Source: Acidimicrobiales bacterium (GTDB taxonomy: Bacteria > Actinomycetota > Acidimicrobiia > Acidimicrobiales > VFJN01). From it: a stretch of 39,251 nucleotides of DNA. The notes beneath the pieces are model-generated. The model was given only the letters and a program-made list of their open reading frames with translations, did no database searches and had not been told where the DNA came from. This document shows, in pieces, positions 1-8,739 of this stretch. Where the stretch lies: contig DATHJB010000004.1 in NCBI GenBank assembly GCA_035316325.1, positions 1 to 39,251 of the forward strand, given 5' to 3'. The stretch's first letter is position 1, and every line of letters starts with the position of its first letter. The translations under genes were made by a program, and so were the position numbers.

Positions 1-357
1 GTCATCGACCATGGCGACGCGACGGACCCGTTGAGCAGCGAACATCGACTCCAGTCCGGCCCTCTCGCACCCCATCCTCTCGAGATGCAAACCGCCACAA
101 GCGGCGCTACCAGTCCCGAACCAGGACACAGACCGGCACCACCCGGCACACCCGACGGGGGCCGACAACGCCAACTGAGCCACCGCCCGCCGCTCGGCCG
201 CGTCGCCCACCAGGAGCCGGCCGTCCTCGGTGAGCACCACCACCGTGGGGACGGCCGTCGCCCGGTACCCGAGCGCGACGACCTCGGCCCGCCCGCCACG
301 GGCGAGCGCCACCGACGTGTACGTCGTCCCCAGGTCTATGCCGAGCGCATAGGTCAC
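1..357 (-). CDS. Hsp70/DnaK-like ATPase, N-terminal part (runs off the left edge)
   Basis: The first residues from the GTG at 357 read TYALGIDLGTTYTSVALA, the phosphate-1 loop of the Hsp70/actin ATPase fold, followed by a VPTVVVLTEDG strand and GDAAERRAV, all typical of actinobacterial Hsp70-like proteins. After about residue 60 (near position 180) the reading stays open to the edge but no longer resembles Hsp70. It becomes rich in Cys, Trp and Gly, and about a quarter of third bases are A or T, against very few before. The gene may therefore be cut by an insertion or rearrangement near 175, or the window may end at a misjoined contig. There is no clear ribosome-binding site. The Hsp70 N-terminus is well supported, but the rest is unresolved. 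Confidence 0.6.
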   Translation of the reverse strand, partial: MTYALGIDLGTTYTSVALARGGRAEVVALGYRATAVPTVVVLTEDGRLLVGDAAERRAVAQLALSAPVGCAGWCRSVSWFGTGSAACGGLHLERMGCERAGLESMFAAQRVRRVAMVDD

Positions 358-390
358 GTCGCGCCCGCCCGTCCGTCGCTGCGGTCGCTG

Positions 391-846
391 CTACTGGTGG
401 GGAGCGCCCAGGCGGGCCTGCACCGTGCGGATGAGCTCCTCGGCGCCCTTCGGATCCGCGGACTCGAGCGGGAACTCGTTGCCGTCCCGCAGCGTGATCG
501 AGAGCTCGAGGATCTTGAGCGACACCTGGGCCCGGCTCGTACCGGTGGCGGCCACCGAAGCCACCTGGTCGAGCGGGAAGTCGGCCACCAGCTCCTTGGC
601 CCGGGCGAACATCGACTGCTCGAACAGCAGGATGCGGCGGTCGGTGGTCGCGGCCAGCAGCTTCTCGGGGAAGGCGTCGTCGTCGATCTGGATGAAGCGG
701 ACACCGAGGGCGCCGCGCAGCATCGCCTGGCGCCCCTCCTTCTTCATCGTGCCCGGCAGGCTCACCATGCAGGCGGACTCGACGACTTCCCCCGGCTGGA
801 GCACCTTGGCCGCGGCCTTCTTCACAAGCGACGTTCGTGACGGCAT
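391..846 (-). CDS. PH-like domain protein of unknown function
   Basis: The product is 151 residues, cytosolic, with no signal peptide or membrane span. The central part has the alternating strand pattern and phrases (GVRFIQIDDDAFPEKLL, ATTDRRILLFEQ, FPLDQVASV) seen in bacterial PH-like or GRAM-like domains, which typically adapt proteins to membranes or partners. A C-terminal helix (KGAEELIRTVQARLG) closes the domain. The ATG at 846 is preceded by TAGGTT eight bases upstream and no Shine-Dalgarno sequence, so the mRNA may be leaderless. It lies just upstream of the Hsp70-like gene on the same strand, 33 bases apart, so the two may be co-transcribed. Function unknown. Confidence 0.75.
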   Translation of the reverse strand: MPSRTSLVKKAAAKVLQPGEVVESACMVSLPGTMKKEGRQAMLRGALGVRFIQIDDDAFPEKLLAATTDRRILLFEQSMFARAKELVADFPLDQVASVAATGTSRAQVSLKILELSITLRDGNEFPLESADPKGAEELIRTVQARLGAPHQ

Positions 847-854
847 GGCGGGTC

Positions 855-860
855 AACCTA
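855..860 (-). promoter_or_regulatory. Possible -10 hexamer TAGGTT of the PH-like gene
   Basis: TAGGTT lies eight bases before the ATG at 846, which would place transcription initiation at or next to the start codon. There is no clear -35. Confidence 0.3.
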
Positions 861-981
861 GGGGCCACCGACGAGGCTGCTCAACCGCGCTTCGTGGCGA
901 GATGGCAGGCCGACGGAGCGTGAGGTCGGGGGGTCCCGGGCCCGCATCGGGCCCGCATCGGGCCTGGTGCAGAATGTTCCG

Positions 982-3081
<2,100 letters not shown>

Positions 3082-3117
3082 CCAACCGACGCCGTCAAGC
3101 CGGGTAGAGGTGGGGCG

Positions 3118-3918
3118 ATGACGACGAACTCGACCATCGGCAGCGCGGCCGAGGCGGAAGCCTGGCTGATCGACATGGACGGCGTGCTCGTGCGGGAGGA
3201 GCACACGATCGAGGGTGCCGAGCAGTTCCTCGCCCGCCTGCAGGAGCGGGGCACGCCGCACCTGGTGCTCACCAACAACTCCATCTACACCCGGCGCGAC
3301 CTGTCGGCGCGGCTGCGCAAGCACGGCCTCGACGTGCCCGAGGAGTCGATCTGGACCTCCGCCCTGGCGACGGCCCGGTTCCTGGAGTGGCAGCGGCCCG
3401 GCGGGTCGGCGTACCTCATCGGCGAGGCGGGACTGGCCACGGCGATCTACGAGGTGGGCTACACGCAGACCGACCACGAGCCCGACTACGTCGTGCTCGG
3501 CGAGACCCGCACCTACAGCTTCGAACGCATAACAACGGCCATCCGGCTGATCGCCTCTGGCGCCCGCTTCATCGCCACCAACCCCGACGCCACCGGGCCC
3601 AGCCCGGCCGGCCCGCTGCCGGCGACCGGGTCGGTGGCGGCGCTGATCAGCCACGCCACCGGGGTGGCGCCGTACTTCGTCGGCAAGCCGAACCCGCTGA
3701 TGATCCGCACCGCCCTCAACACCCTCGACGCCCACTCCGAGACCACCGCCATGATCGGCGACCGGATGGACACCGACATCGTCGCCGGCCTCGAAGCCGG
3801 GCTCCACACCGTGCTCGTCCTCTCCGGTGTCTCGGGCCTGGACGACGCCGAGCGCCACGCCTACCGGCCCTCCCGCATCGTCCAGTCCGTCGCCGAGCTG
3901 GTCCCCGACCTCTCGTAG
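3118..3918 (+). CDS. HAD superfamily hydrolase, subfamily IIA (NagD-like phosphatase)
   Basis: The 266-residue cytosolic protein has the full HAD set: motif I DMDGVL (residues 19-24, nucleophile Asp19), motif II TNNS, the motif III lysine in GKPNP and motif IV GDRMDTDI. The large cap between motifs II and III is the class IIA form found in NagD and 4-nitrophenylphosphatase-like enzymes. The natural substrate, probably a phosphorylated small metabolite or nucleotide, cannot be told from sequence. It starts 36 bases after glgX on the same strand, so co-transcription is possible. AGAGGTGGGG just before the ATG can serve as ribosome-binding site. Confidence 0.9.
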   Translation: MTTNSTIGSAAEAEAWLIDMDGVLVREEHTIEGAEQFLARLQERGTPHLVLTNNSIYTRRDLSARLRKHGLDVPEESIWTSALATARFLEWQRPGGSAYLIGEAGLATAIYEVGYTQTDHEPDYVVLGETRTYSFERITTAIRLIASGARFIATNPDATGPSPAGPLPATGSVAALISHATGVAPYFVGKPNPLMIRTALNTLDAHSETTAMIGDRMDTDIVAGLEAGLHTVLVLSGVSGLDDAERHAYRPSRIVQSVAELVPDLS

Positions 3919-3970
3919 CCGGGCTTACCGTGCGGGGGACGCCGCGCTTGCATCGTCACGCCCTCATGGT

Positions 3971-3985
3971 TGAGACTGATTCTCA
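3971..3985 (+). promoter_or_regulatory. Zur-type operator upstream of znuA
   Basis: TGAGACTGATTCTCA is a 7-1-7 Fur/Zur-family box in which six of seven arm positions are complementary. A second, perfect 7-3-7 inverted repeat (AGACTGA-TTC-TCAGTCT, 3973-3989) overlaps it. It lies 25 bases before the GTG of znuA, the expected place for zinc-dependent repression by Zur. Assignment to Zur rather than Fur rests on the downstream zinc transporter. Confidence 0.8.
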
Positions 3986-4010
3986 GTCTTAGCAACGAAG
4001 GTGGGCAACC

Positions 4011-4982
4011 GTGCAGCGAACCTCCATCACCCGAGTGGTCGGCCTGGCGCTCGTCCCTGTCGTAGTCGTCGGGGGCCTTGCCGCCTGCGGGGACGACGAC
4101 GACTCCTCCGGCGGCGACACGATCGGCGTCGTCGCCAGCTTCTACCCGGTCGCCGAGGCGGCCGAGCGGGTGGGCGGCGACCGGGTCGACGTGGAGAACC
4201 TCACCCCGGCCGGCACCGAGCCCCACGACCTGGAGCTGACCCCCGACCAGGTGGCCGACCTCGAGGACGCCGACGTCGTGCTGTACGTAGGCGAGGGCTT
4301 CCAGCCGGCGGTGGCCGAGATCGCCGAGCGACGTGACGAGGCGAGCTTCGACCTCCTGGAGGAGATCCCGCTCGAGTCCGGCGCCTCGGAGGCCCTCGAG
4401 GCCCAGGAGGCGGCCGAGGAAGGCGCCGCCGAGGAGGAAGGGCACGAGGAGAGCGGGCTCGACCCGCACTTCTGGCTCGACCCCCAGCTCCTGATCGAGG
4501 CGGTGCACGAGGTGGAGGCCGCCCTGAGCGACGCGTCGCCGGACGACGCCGACACCTTCCGGGCCAACGCCCAGGAGTACGAGGACGACCTCATCGCCCT
4601 GGACGAGGAGCTCGCCGCCGGTCTCGAGTCGTGCGAGCGCGACGAGATCGTCACCTCCCACGCCGCGTTCCACTACCTCGCCCAGCGCTACGGCCTCACC
4701 CAGCTGCCGATCACCGGCCTGTCGCCCGAGGCCGAGCCCGACCCGGAGCGGCTCGCCGACCTGGCCGACCAGATCGAGGCCGAGGGCATCACCACCGTGT
4801 TCTACGAGACGCTGGTGTCGCCCGACGTGGCCGAGACGCTGGCCCGGGAGGTCGACGTCGAGGCGGCCGTGCTGAACCCCATCGAGGGACTGACCGACGA
4901 CCAGAACGTCGCCGGCGACGACTACTCGGTGCTGATGCGGGACAACCTGGCGGCGCTCCAAGCGGCGCTCGGTTGCTCGTGA
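4011..4982 (+). CDS. znuA: Zinc ABC transporter substrate-binding lipoprotein
   Basis: The 323-residue protein captures zinc outside the membrane and hands it to ZnuB. A lipoprotein signal peptide ends in LAAC with lipidated Cys26, followed by an acidic linker (GDDDDSSGG). The cluster A-I metal-binding fold is shown by GTEPHDLELTPDQ, DPHFWLDP, SHAAFHYLAQRYGL and YETLVSPDVAETLA. An acidic stretch rich in Glu with one His precedes DPHFW, a short version of the His/acid-rich loop of zinc-type ZnuA. The GTG start has GAAGGTGGG just upstream. First gene of znuACB, directly behind a Zur-type box. Manganese is a less likely substrate. Confidence 0.93.
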   Translation: MQRTSITRVVGLALVPVVVVGGLAACGDDDDSSGGDTIGVVASFYPVAEAAERVGGDRVDVENLTPAGTEPHDLELTPDQVADLEDADVVLYVGEGFQPAVAEIAERRDEASFDLLEEIPLESGASEALEAQEAAEEGAAEEEGHEESGLDPHFWLDPQLLIEAVHEVEAALSDASPDDADTFRANAQEYEDDLIALDEELAAGLESCERDEIVTSHAAFHYLAQRYGLTQLPITGLSPEAEPDPERLADLADQIEAEGITTVFYETLVSPDVAETLAREVDVEAAVLNPIEGLTDDQNVAGDDYSVLMRDNLAALQAALGCS

Positions 4983-5809
4983 CCTCGGCCGCAGCGGCGA
5001 GCGGCGCAGATGGCCGGTCGGTAGCGTTGGCAACGGTTCTCATCCCCAAGACTGAGGTCGCTGCCATCACCGTCGTCGACGTCGACGCCGTGTCGTTCGT
5101 CTACCGCGACACGCCGGTCCTGGACTGTGTGAGCTTCGAGGTCAGCGCGGGGGAGTTCGTCGCCCTCACGGGCCCCAACGGGTCCGGGAAGTCGACGCTC
5201 CTGCGCCTGATCCTCGGGCTGCTGGTCCCGATCGGCGGGTCCGTCTCGCTCTTCGGCGACCCACCGCGCCGGGTGCGCGACCGCTGGCGCATCGGCTACG
5301 TCCCCCAGCGGCCCGCCAGCGCCGACGAGCTGCCGGCGACGGTGCAGGACGTGGTGGCGACCGGCCGCCTGGCCCGCCGGGGCTGGTGGCGGCGCCCGGG
5401 CCCGGCCGACGCGGCCGCGGTCGACGACGCCCTCGACACCGTCGGCCTCGCCGAGCTGCGCACGCGGCGCTTCGCCGAGCTGTCCGGCGGCCAGCAGCAG
5501 CGGGCGCTGATCGCCAAAGCGCTCGTCACGTCGCCCGAGCTGCTGGTGCTCGACGAGCCCACCACCGGCGTCGACGTCGCCTCGCAGCGCCGCTTCCGCG
5601 ACACCCTCGTCGCCGCCCGCGACCGCGGCACCGCCGTGCTCCTCGTGTCGCACGAGCTGGGCGCGGTGGCCGGCGACCTCGACCGGCTGCTCCTGCTGCG
5701 CCGCGGCAAGATCGCCTTCGACGGCCCGCCCGCCGACCTCACGGCCACCGGCGTGTCACTCGGCGTCCACGCCACCGACCTGCCCATCTGGCTCGAGGGC
5801 CTCGAGTGA
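4979..5809 (+). CDS. znuC: Zinc ABC transporter ATP-binding protein
   Basis: This ABC ATPase powers zinc uptake with ZnuA and ZnuB. Walker A GPNGSGKST, signature LSGGQQQR, Walker B LLVLDEPTTGVD and the switch histidine in SHE are all present. The start is uncertain. GTG 4979 overlaps the znuA stop (GTGA) but gives about 30 extra residues that look unlike the family; TTG 5027 and GTG 5090 are in-frame alternatives, and family alignment favours a start near 5065-5090. The stop overlaps the GTG of znuB, so those two are translationally coupled. A Zur-like half-conserved box lies inside the ambiguous region. Confidence 0.9.
   Translation: MTSAAAASGADGRSVALATVLIPKTEVAAITVVDVDAVSFVYRDTPVLDCVSFEVSAGEFVALTGPNGSGKSTLLRLILGLLVPIGGSVSLFGDPPRRVRDRWRIGYVPQRPASADELPATVQDVVATGRLARRGWWRRPGPADAAAVDDALDTVGLAELRTRRFAELSGGQQQRALIAKALVTSPELLVLDEPTTGVDVASQRRFRDTLVAARDRGTAVLLVSHELGAVAGDLDRLLLLRRGKIAFDGPPADLTATGVSLGVHATDLPIWLEGLE
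5028..5042 (+). promoter_or_regulatory. Possible second Zur-like box before the znuC core
   Basis: TGGCAACGGTTCTCA matches the right half (TTCTCA) and the spacing of the box at 3971; five of seven arm positions are complementary. It would make sense as an internal operator only if znuC starts downstream of it. Weak on its own. Confidence 0.3.
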
Positions 5810-6660
5810 TCCTCGCCGCCCTGCCCCTCCCGTGGCCCTTCGAGCGCGAGTTCATGCAGCTGGCGCTCGCCGCCGGGCTCGTCGTCGGCATCTGCGCACC
5901 GCTCATCGGCACGTTCATGGTGCAGAAGCGGCTGTCGCTGATGGGCGACGGCATCGGCCACGTCGCCTTCGCCGGCGTCGCCGCCGGGCTGCTCGCCGGG
6001 GTGTGGCCCATCTGGACCGCCCTCGTGGCCGCCGTCGTGGGGGCCGTCGCCATCGAGTGGCTCCGCTCCCGGGGCCGGGCCAGCGGCGACCTCGCCCTGG
6101 CCGTGCTCTTCTACTCCGGCATCGCCGGCGGTGTGGTGCTCACCGGCCTGGCCGGGTCGCTCGACGCCGGGACGCTCACGTACCTCTTCGGCTCGATCCT
6201 CACCGTCGACGACTCCGACGCCCTCACGGTCGCCGTCCTGGGGGCGGTCATCGTCGCCGCGGTGGTCGTCTGCCGGCGGGCGCTGTTCGCCATCGTGCTC
6301 GACGAGGAGGCGGCCCGGGTCGCCGGCCTGCCGGTCGATGCGCTCAACCTGGGGCTCGCCGCGCTGACGGCGGTCACGATCGTCGCCGGCATGCGGATCG
6401 TGGGGGTGCTGCTGGTGGCGGCGCTGATGGTGCTCCCGGTCGGTGCCGCCCAGCGGCTCACCCGCTCGTTCGCGGCGACGCTGCTCACGGCCAGCCTCAT
6501 CGGTGCCGCCAGCGCGATCGTCGGCCTGACCGCGGCCCGCCAGTGGGCGCTGGCGCCGGGCGGCACGATCGTGCTCGTGGCCGCCGCCTGCTTCCTGGTC
6601 AGTGCCACCGTCACGAGCCTCCCCACCCGTTCGCCCACCGCCGCGGCGGACACCCGCTAG
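5806..6660 (+). CDS. znuB: Zinc ABC transporter permease
   Basis: The 284-residue integral membrane protein belongs to the ABC-3 family and forms the zinc channel with ZnuC. It has about eight hydrophobic segments and the family phrases APLIGTFMVQKRLSLMGDGIGHVAFAGVA near the N-terminus, LFGSILTVD in the middle, and IVGVLLVAALMVLPVGAAQ toward the end. The GTG start overlaps the znuC stop (GTGA). The operon ends here: the next gene, ten bases on, is on the other strand. Confidence 0.93.
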   Translation: MILAALPLPWPFEREFMQLALAAGLVVGICAPLIGTFMVQKRLSLMGDGIGHVAFAGVAAGLLAGVWPIWTALVAAVVGAVAIEWLRSRGRASGDLALAVLFYSGIAGGVVLTGLAGSLDAGTLTYLFGSILTVDDSDALTVAVLGAVIVAAVVVCRRALFAIVLDEEAARVAGLPVDALNLGLAALTAVTIVAGMRIVGVLLVAALMVLPVGAAQRLTRSFAATLLTASLIGAASAIVGLTAARQWALAPGGTIVLVAAACFLVSATVTSLPTRSPTAAADTR

Positions 6661-6669
6661 CGCAGGGGT

Positions 6670-7044
6670 TCAACGGCCTTCGGCGCGGAGGCGGTTGGCG
6701 GTGCGCAGGTCGACGACAGTGACACCGACGAGACCGGCGGCGAGGAGCCGCGCCCGCAACGAGCGGGCCCGGGTCGCCACGGCCACGGCGATCAGGGGGT
6801 TCGACAGCGCCCGGGCGGTCAGCCAGGGCCAGCGCGGCCGACCGAGGAACAGGCCCGCGGCGAGGGCCAGGTCGACCAGCCCGATGGCCCGCAGCAGCCG
6901 GCGGTCGGGGGCCAGGCCCAGGACCTTCGCCATCAGCCCGGGTGCCAGCAGCAGCGCCACGCCCAGCACCAGGCTCCCCCGGGCGGCGGCCTCGACCACC
7001 GGCTCCTTCGGCTCGTCGGTCGGCTCGGGGTGCGCGTCGGTCAT
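6670..7044 (-). CDS. Small membrane protein of unknown function
   Basis: The 124-residue product has a charged N-terminus (MTDAHPEPTDEPKEP) and then three or four hydrophobic helices (GSLVLGVALLLAPGLMAKVLGL, AIGLVDLALAAGLFLG, NPLIAVAVATRA, AAGLVGVTVVDL). The pattern recalls small uncharacterised actinobacterial membrane proteins; no function can be given. TAACCT lies six bases before the ATG with no Shine-Dalgarno, so a leaderless mRNA is likely. It is convergent with znuB and lies downstream of the AraC-type gene on the same strand, nine bases away. Confidence 0.7.
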   Translation of the reverse strand: MTDAHPEPTDEPKEPVVEAAARGSLVLGVALLLAPGLMAKVLGLAPDRRLLRAIGLVDLALAAGLFLGRPRWPWLTARALSNPLIAVAVATRARSLRARLLAAGLVGVTVVDLRTANRLRAEGR

Positions 7045-7050
7045 CCGTCG

Positions 7051-7056
7051 AGGTTA
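7051..7056 (-). promoter_or_regulatory. Possible -10 hexamer TAACCT for a leaderless transcript
   Basis: It sits six bases before the ATG at 7044, in the gap between this gene and the AraC-type gene, so the small membrane protein may have its own promoter. Confidence 0.35.
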
Positions 7057-7686
7057 CGGGTCGTTCCGCTGACAGGGGGAGGGAGCGGGGAGGAGGCCGG
7101 ACTTGAAGGCGGCGGGTGGGACGCCCATCAGGCGGTGGAACTCGGTGGTCATGTGGGACTGGTCGTAGTAGCCGCTGCGGACGGCCACGGCGGCCAGGTC
7201 GTCGGCGGGGGAGGTGAGCACCGCCCGCACCCGGTCGATGCGGGCGAACTGCTTGGGCGCCAGCCCGACGGTGTGGGCGAAGAGGTCACGGAGCCGGCGC
7301 TCGCTGACGCCGAGCCGGCGGGCGGTGGCGCCCACACCGGAGGTCGCGAGGAGGCCCGTCGCCGCCGCGACGAGCTCGTCGTCGGGGGTGGGCGGCGAGA
7401 GCCGCCGGGTGTCGGGCGCGGCGATCGGGACGAGGCGGTCGACGAGCTCGCGCACCGGGCCGTCCACCAGGTCGCGGACCTGGCCCGGGCGCAGCCGGAG
7501 GTGGACGCACGACGGGCCGGGGTCGTCGGCGACCTGGTAGAGCGCCCGGGTCCGGGGCCCGGCGACCATCAGCTCGCGGCGGCCGTCGGCCCCGAGGCGC
7601 AGGACCACGCTGCTCGCGTTGTCGGGCGGCGTCACCACCGTCCCGCCGGTCGAGCGGGGTTCCGTCGGCACCGTCAGGTCCAGCAC
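7054..7686 (-). CDS. AraC-family transcriptional regulator
   Basis: The 210-residue protein has a DNA-binding domain in its C-terminal half: two helix-turn-helices, the first in TARRLGVSERRLRDLFAHTV and the second in LAAVAVRSGYYDQSHMTTEF, followed by HRLMGVPPAAFK, the family's closing signature. The N-terminal part (about 100 residues) would be a short ligand-sensing domain; its ligand is unknown. The GTG start has TAGCGT seven bases upstream. The divergent neighbour is the NmrA-like gene 77 bases away, the likely regulatory target, though this is inference from position. Confidence 0.9.
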   Translation of the reverse strand: MLDLTVPTEPRSTGGTVVTPPDNASSVVLRLGADGRRELMVAGPRTRALYQVADDPGPSCVHLRLRPGQVRDLVDGPVRELVDRLVPIAAPDTRRLSPPTPDDELVAAATGLLATSGVGATARRLGVSERRLRDLFAHTVGLAPKQFARIDRVRAVLTSPADDLAAVAVRSGYYDQSHMTTEFHRLMGVPPAAFKSGLLPAPSPCQRNDP

Positions 7687-7693
7687 GCCATCA

Positions 7694-7699
7694 CGCTAG
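7694..7699 (-). promoter_or_regulatory. Possible -10 hexamer TAGCGT of the AraC-type gene
   Basis: It lies seven bases before the GTG at 7686 and no Shine-Dalgarno is present, suggesting a leaderless mRNA. Confidence 0.3.
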
Positions 7700-7763
7700 A
7701 GACTCGAGCGGCCGTGCCGGTTCTTCCAAGACGGGTGGCCCGAGGGCCGTCAGAGTCGGTCGC

Positions 7764-8636
7764 ATGATCCTCGTCACCGGTGCCACGGGCACCATCGGCA
7801 GCCGTCTCGTCCCGCTCCTGGCCGACCGGGGTGCTTCCGTGCGGGCCATGACCCGGGACGCCTCCCGCGTCCCCGCCTCCCCGGGCGTCGAGGTGGTGCA
7901 GGCCGACTTCGACGACCCGCCGTCGCTGGCACCCGCCGTGAAGGGCGTCGACTCCGTGTTCCTGCTCACCGCCCCCGCCTCGCCCACGCCCGCCCACGAC
8001 CGGGCCCTGCTCGACGCCGCCCGGGCCGCCGGGGTGCGCCGGGTGGTGCGGCTGTCCGCCATCGGCAGCGGCGAGACCACCGACGACGGTTCCACGCTGG
8101 GGGCCTGGCACTCCGAGGCCGAGCAGCTCGTCCGCGACAGCGGCCTGGCGTGGACGCTGCTGCGGCCCACCACGTTCGCCTCGAACATGCTGTGGTGGGC
8201 GGCCGCGATCCGGGCCGGTGAGCCCGTCCGCAACATGACCGGCGACGGCAAGCAGGGCATCGTCGATCCCCGGGACGTGGCCGCGGTCGCCGCCGAGGTC
8301 CTCGTCGCGACGGGCCACGCCCACGAGGGCCGGACCTACACCCTGACCGGCCCGGAGCTGCTCAGCGTGCCGGACCAGGCCGCCGTGCTGGCCGACGTCC
8401 TCGGCCGCCCGGTCGCCGTCGTCGACCACCCGCCGGACGACGCCCGCCGCGACCTGCTGGCCGGCGGCATGGACCCCGCTGTGGTCGCCACGGTGGTCAC
8501 CGGCTCGGTCTGGGTGCGCGACGGCCGCAACGCCATCGTCACCGACGACGTCGCCCGCCTCCTCGGCCGACCGCCCGCGACCTACGCCGAATGGGCCCGC
8601 GACCACCGCTCGGGCTTCGTCGAAAACCCGACATAA
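7764..8636 (+). CDS. NmrA-like NAD(P)-binding oxidoreductase (atypical SDR)
   Basis: The 290-residue cytosolic protein opens with the dinucleotide-binding motif TGATGTIGSRLVPLL and continues with AMTRD, VFLLTAP, RRVVRLSAIGSGE and WTLLRPTTFASNML, the pattern of NmrA/HSCARG-type atypical short-chain dehydrogenases. These act as NAD(P)H-dependent reductases (QOR2-like) or redox sensors. The usual YxxxK pair is not obvious, as is common in this subgroup. It is transcribed away from the AraC-type gene. Substrate unknown. Confidence 0.88.
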   Translation: MILVTGATGTIGSRLVPLLADRGASVRAMTRDASRVPASPGVEVVQADFDDPPSLAPAVKGVDSVFLLTAPASPTPAHDRALLDAARAAGVRRVVRLSAIGSGETTDDGSTLGAWHSEAEQLVRDSGLAWTLLRPTTFASNMLWWAAAIRAGEPVRNMTGDGKQGIVDPRDVAAVAAEVLVATGHAHEGRTYTLTGPELLSVPDQAAVLADVLGRPVAVVDHPPDDARRDLLAGGMDPAVVATVVTGSVWVRDGRNAIVTDDVARLLGRPPATYAEWARDHRSGFVENPT

Positions 8637-8676
8637 CTGCACGTCCCGTCGGGCCGGGAGCACGGTCCGGCGGCGC

Positions 8677-8682
8677 TACTCT
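8677..8682 (+). promoter_or_regulatory. Possible -10 hexamer TACTCT upstream of the BTAD regulator
   Basis: TACTCT would give an mRNA leader of about 50 bases that contains the GGGAGG ribosome-binding site at 8731. No convincing -35. Confidence 0.3.
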
Positions 8683-8739
8683 CGATGTCATCCCGGCCGT
8701 ACGCAAGGTGCGGTGGGGAAGGTCAGGGTCGGGAGGAAC

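Noticed and set aside
31..840. A plus-strand open frame at the left end
   Set aside because: It opposes the Hsp70-like and PH-like genes and encodes an Arg/His/Gly-rich low-complexity product.
5028..5042. Treating the second Zur-like box as certain
   Set aside because: Only five of seven arm positions match and the znuC start is unsettled, so it is listed at low confidence rather than as an established operator.
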